A stretch of DNA of 12,728 nt from UBA1081 sp045639185 (GTDB lineage Bacteria > Bacillota > Clostridia > Oscillospirales > Acutalibacteraceae), in NCBI GenBank assembly GCA_045639185.1, contig JAZUCO010000164.1, positions 1-12,728 on the forward strand, written 5' to 3'. This document shows, one piece after another, positions 12,464-12,728 of this stretch. Under the pieces are notes generated by a model. It did not search any database, was not told the DNA's origin, and saw only the letters and a list, made by a program, of their open reading frames with translations. The translations under genes were made by a program, and so were the position numbers. Positions within the stretch are counted from its first letter, which is position 1, and each line of letters opens with the position of its first letter.

Positions 12464-12728
12464 TCGTCTCACAAACTTTCTTATAACAAACTCAAGTTGA
12501 GTTTCGATTTTATCCGCCTGAGAAAGGCGGATTTTATCTTTTTCGCTTGTTTTGTAATAATACGGAGTCATTGCAAAAAGGCTCATTATTTCTTCGCTGC
12601 CGCAGAGAGTTACAAATGAAGAAACCGTTTCTTCACTCTCTTTGCGGAGAAACTCGTATTCTGTATCGTCTTCGTTATTTTCATAAGGATTTTCATAAAG
12701 GAATTCCTTGAGTCCCCAGAGGTGTTTT
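12461..12728 (-). CDS. rlmA: 23S rRNA (guanine-N1)-methyltransferase, 3' end
   Basis: Only the last 88 codons are in the window; the rest lies to the right. The C-terminus reads GLKEFLYENPYEN, then LFAMTPYYYKTSEKDKIRL, then ETQLEFVIRKFVRR. The MTP-aromatic-KTS-RL block followed by T-x-x-x-F matches the tail of RlmA-type SAM-dependent enzymes, which methylate N1 of a guanine near position 745-748 of 23S rRNA (the G748 type in Gram-positives). The zinc-binding N-terminus and the SAM site are outside the window, so the call rests on the tail alone. The stop TAA is the end of a palindromic repeat. The open frame and family-like tail show it is a real gene end. Confidence 0.75.
   Translation of the reverse strand, partial: KHLWGLKEFLYENPYENNEDDTEYEFLRKESEETVSSFVTLCGSEEIMSLFAMTPYYYKTSEKDKIRLSQADKIETQLEFVIRKFVRR
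12512..12543 (+). terminator. plus-strand terminator inside the convergent rlmA gene
   Basis: ATCCGCC (12512-12518) and GGCGGAT (12526-12532) form a perfect 7-bp stem with a 7-nt loop, followed by TTTATCTTTTT. It acts on the plus strand only, about 240 nt beyond the heparinase-family stop, and is antisense to rlmA codons for KIRLSQADK. It would end the heparinase-family transcript within the opposing gene. Confidence 0.6.

Noticed and set aside
12341..12619. Plus-strand open frame of 92 codons at the right end.
   Set aside because: It runs through the palindromic repeat and the antisense of rlmA, starts within a repeat hairpin and lacks a ribosome site.

Overview
The window looks like a chromosomal segment from a gut or rumen clostridium, most likely of the Oscillospiraceae/Ruminococcaceae. 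The evidence is moderately AT-rich DNA, strong GGAGG-type ribosome binding sites, sigma-A style promoters with 17-nt spacers, and a typical gene set: a GH130 mannoside phosphorylase, an inverted-order GH3 enzyme, a 447-residue glutamate dehydrogenase and a Gram-positive style RlmA. Genus and species cannot be read from the sequence alone.

Layout. Minus strand, left to right: the 5' two thirds of a 4-alpha-glucanotransferase (malQ, running off the left edge); a 918-residue (alpha/alpha)6-barrel glycosidase related to GH63/GH37; glutamate dehydrogenase (gdhA); a low-molecular-weight protein tyrosine phosphatase; a secreted, domain-permuted GH3 glycosidase; and a GH130 phosphorylase gene broken by one in-frame TGA. 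Plus strand: a membrane-anchored heparinase II/III-family protein, divergent from GH130. Last, on the minus strand and convergent with it, is the 3' end of an rRNA guanine-N1 methyltransferase gene (rlmA). Most genes have their own promoter, and gdhA, GH3 and GH130 have clear intrinsic terminators, so this is a string of mostly single-gene units rather than one operon. No transporter or regulator gene is present.

Function. Five of the eight genes act on carbohydrates. The GH3 enzyme and the heparinase-like protein are exported or membrane-bound and would act on beta-glycosides and uronic-acid polymers outside the cell. The GH63-like enzyme, MalQ and GH130 lack export signals and would process oligosaccharides in the cytoplasm. 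GdhA links this to ammonium assimilation. That these enzymes serve one pathway is inference only.

Repeats. The intergenic spaces hold two families of palindromic repeats. One has perfect 13-16 bp inverted arms (AACAATAATTTAGC type), and its outer end coincides with the TAA stop codon of three different genes. The other is a roughly 80-bp paired hairpin bounded by GTAGGG/CCCTAC, whose stems differ between copies by matched changes and whose two loops are complementary. These repeats and the TGA in the GH130 gene are the most unusual things in the window.
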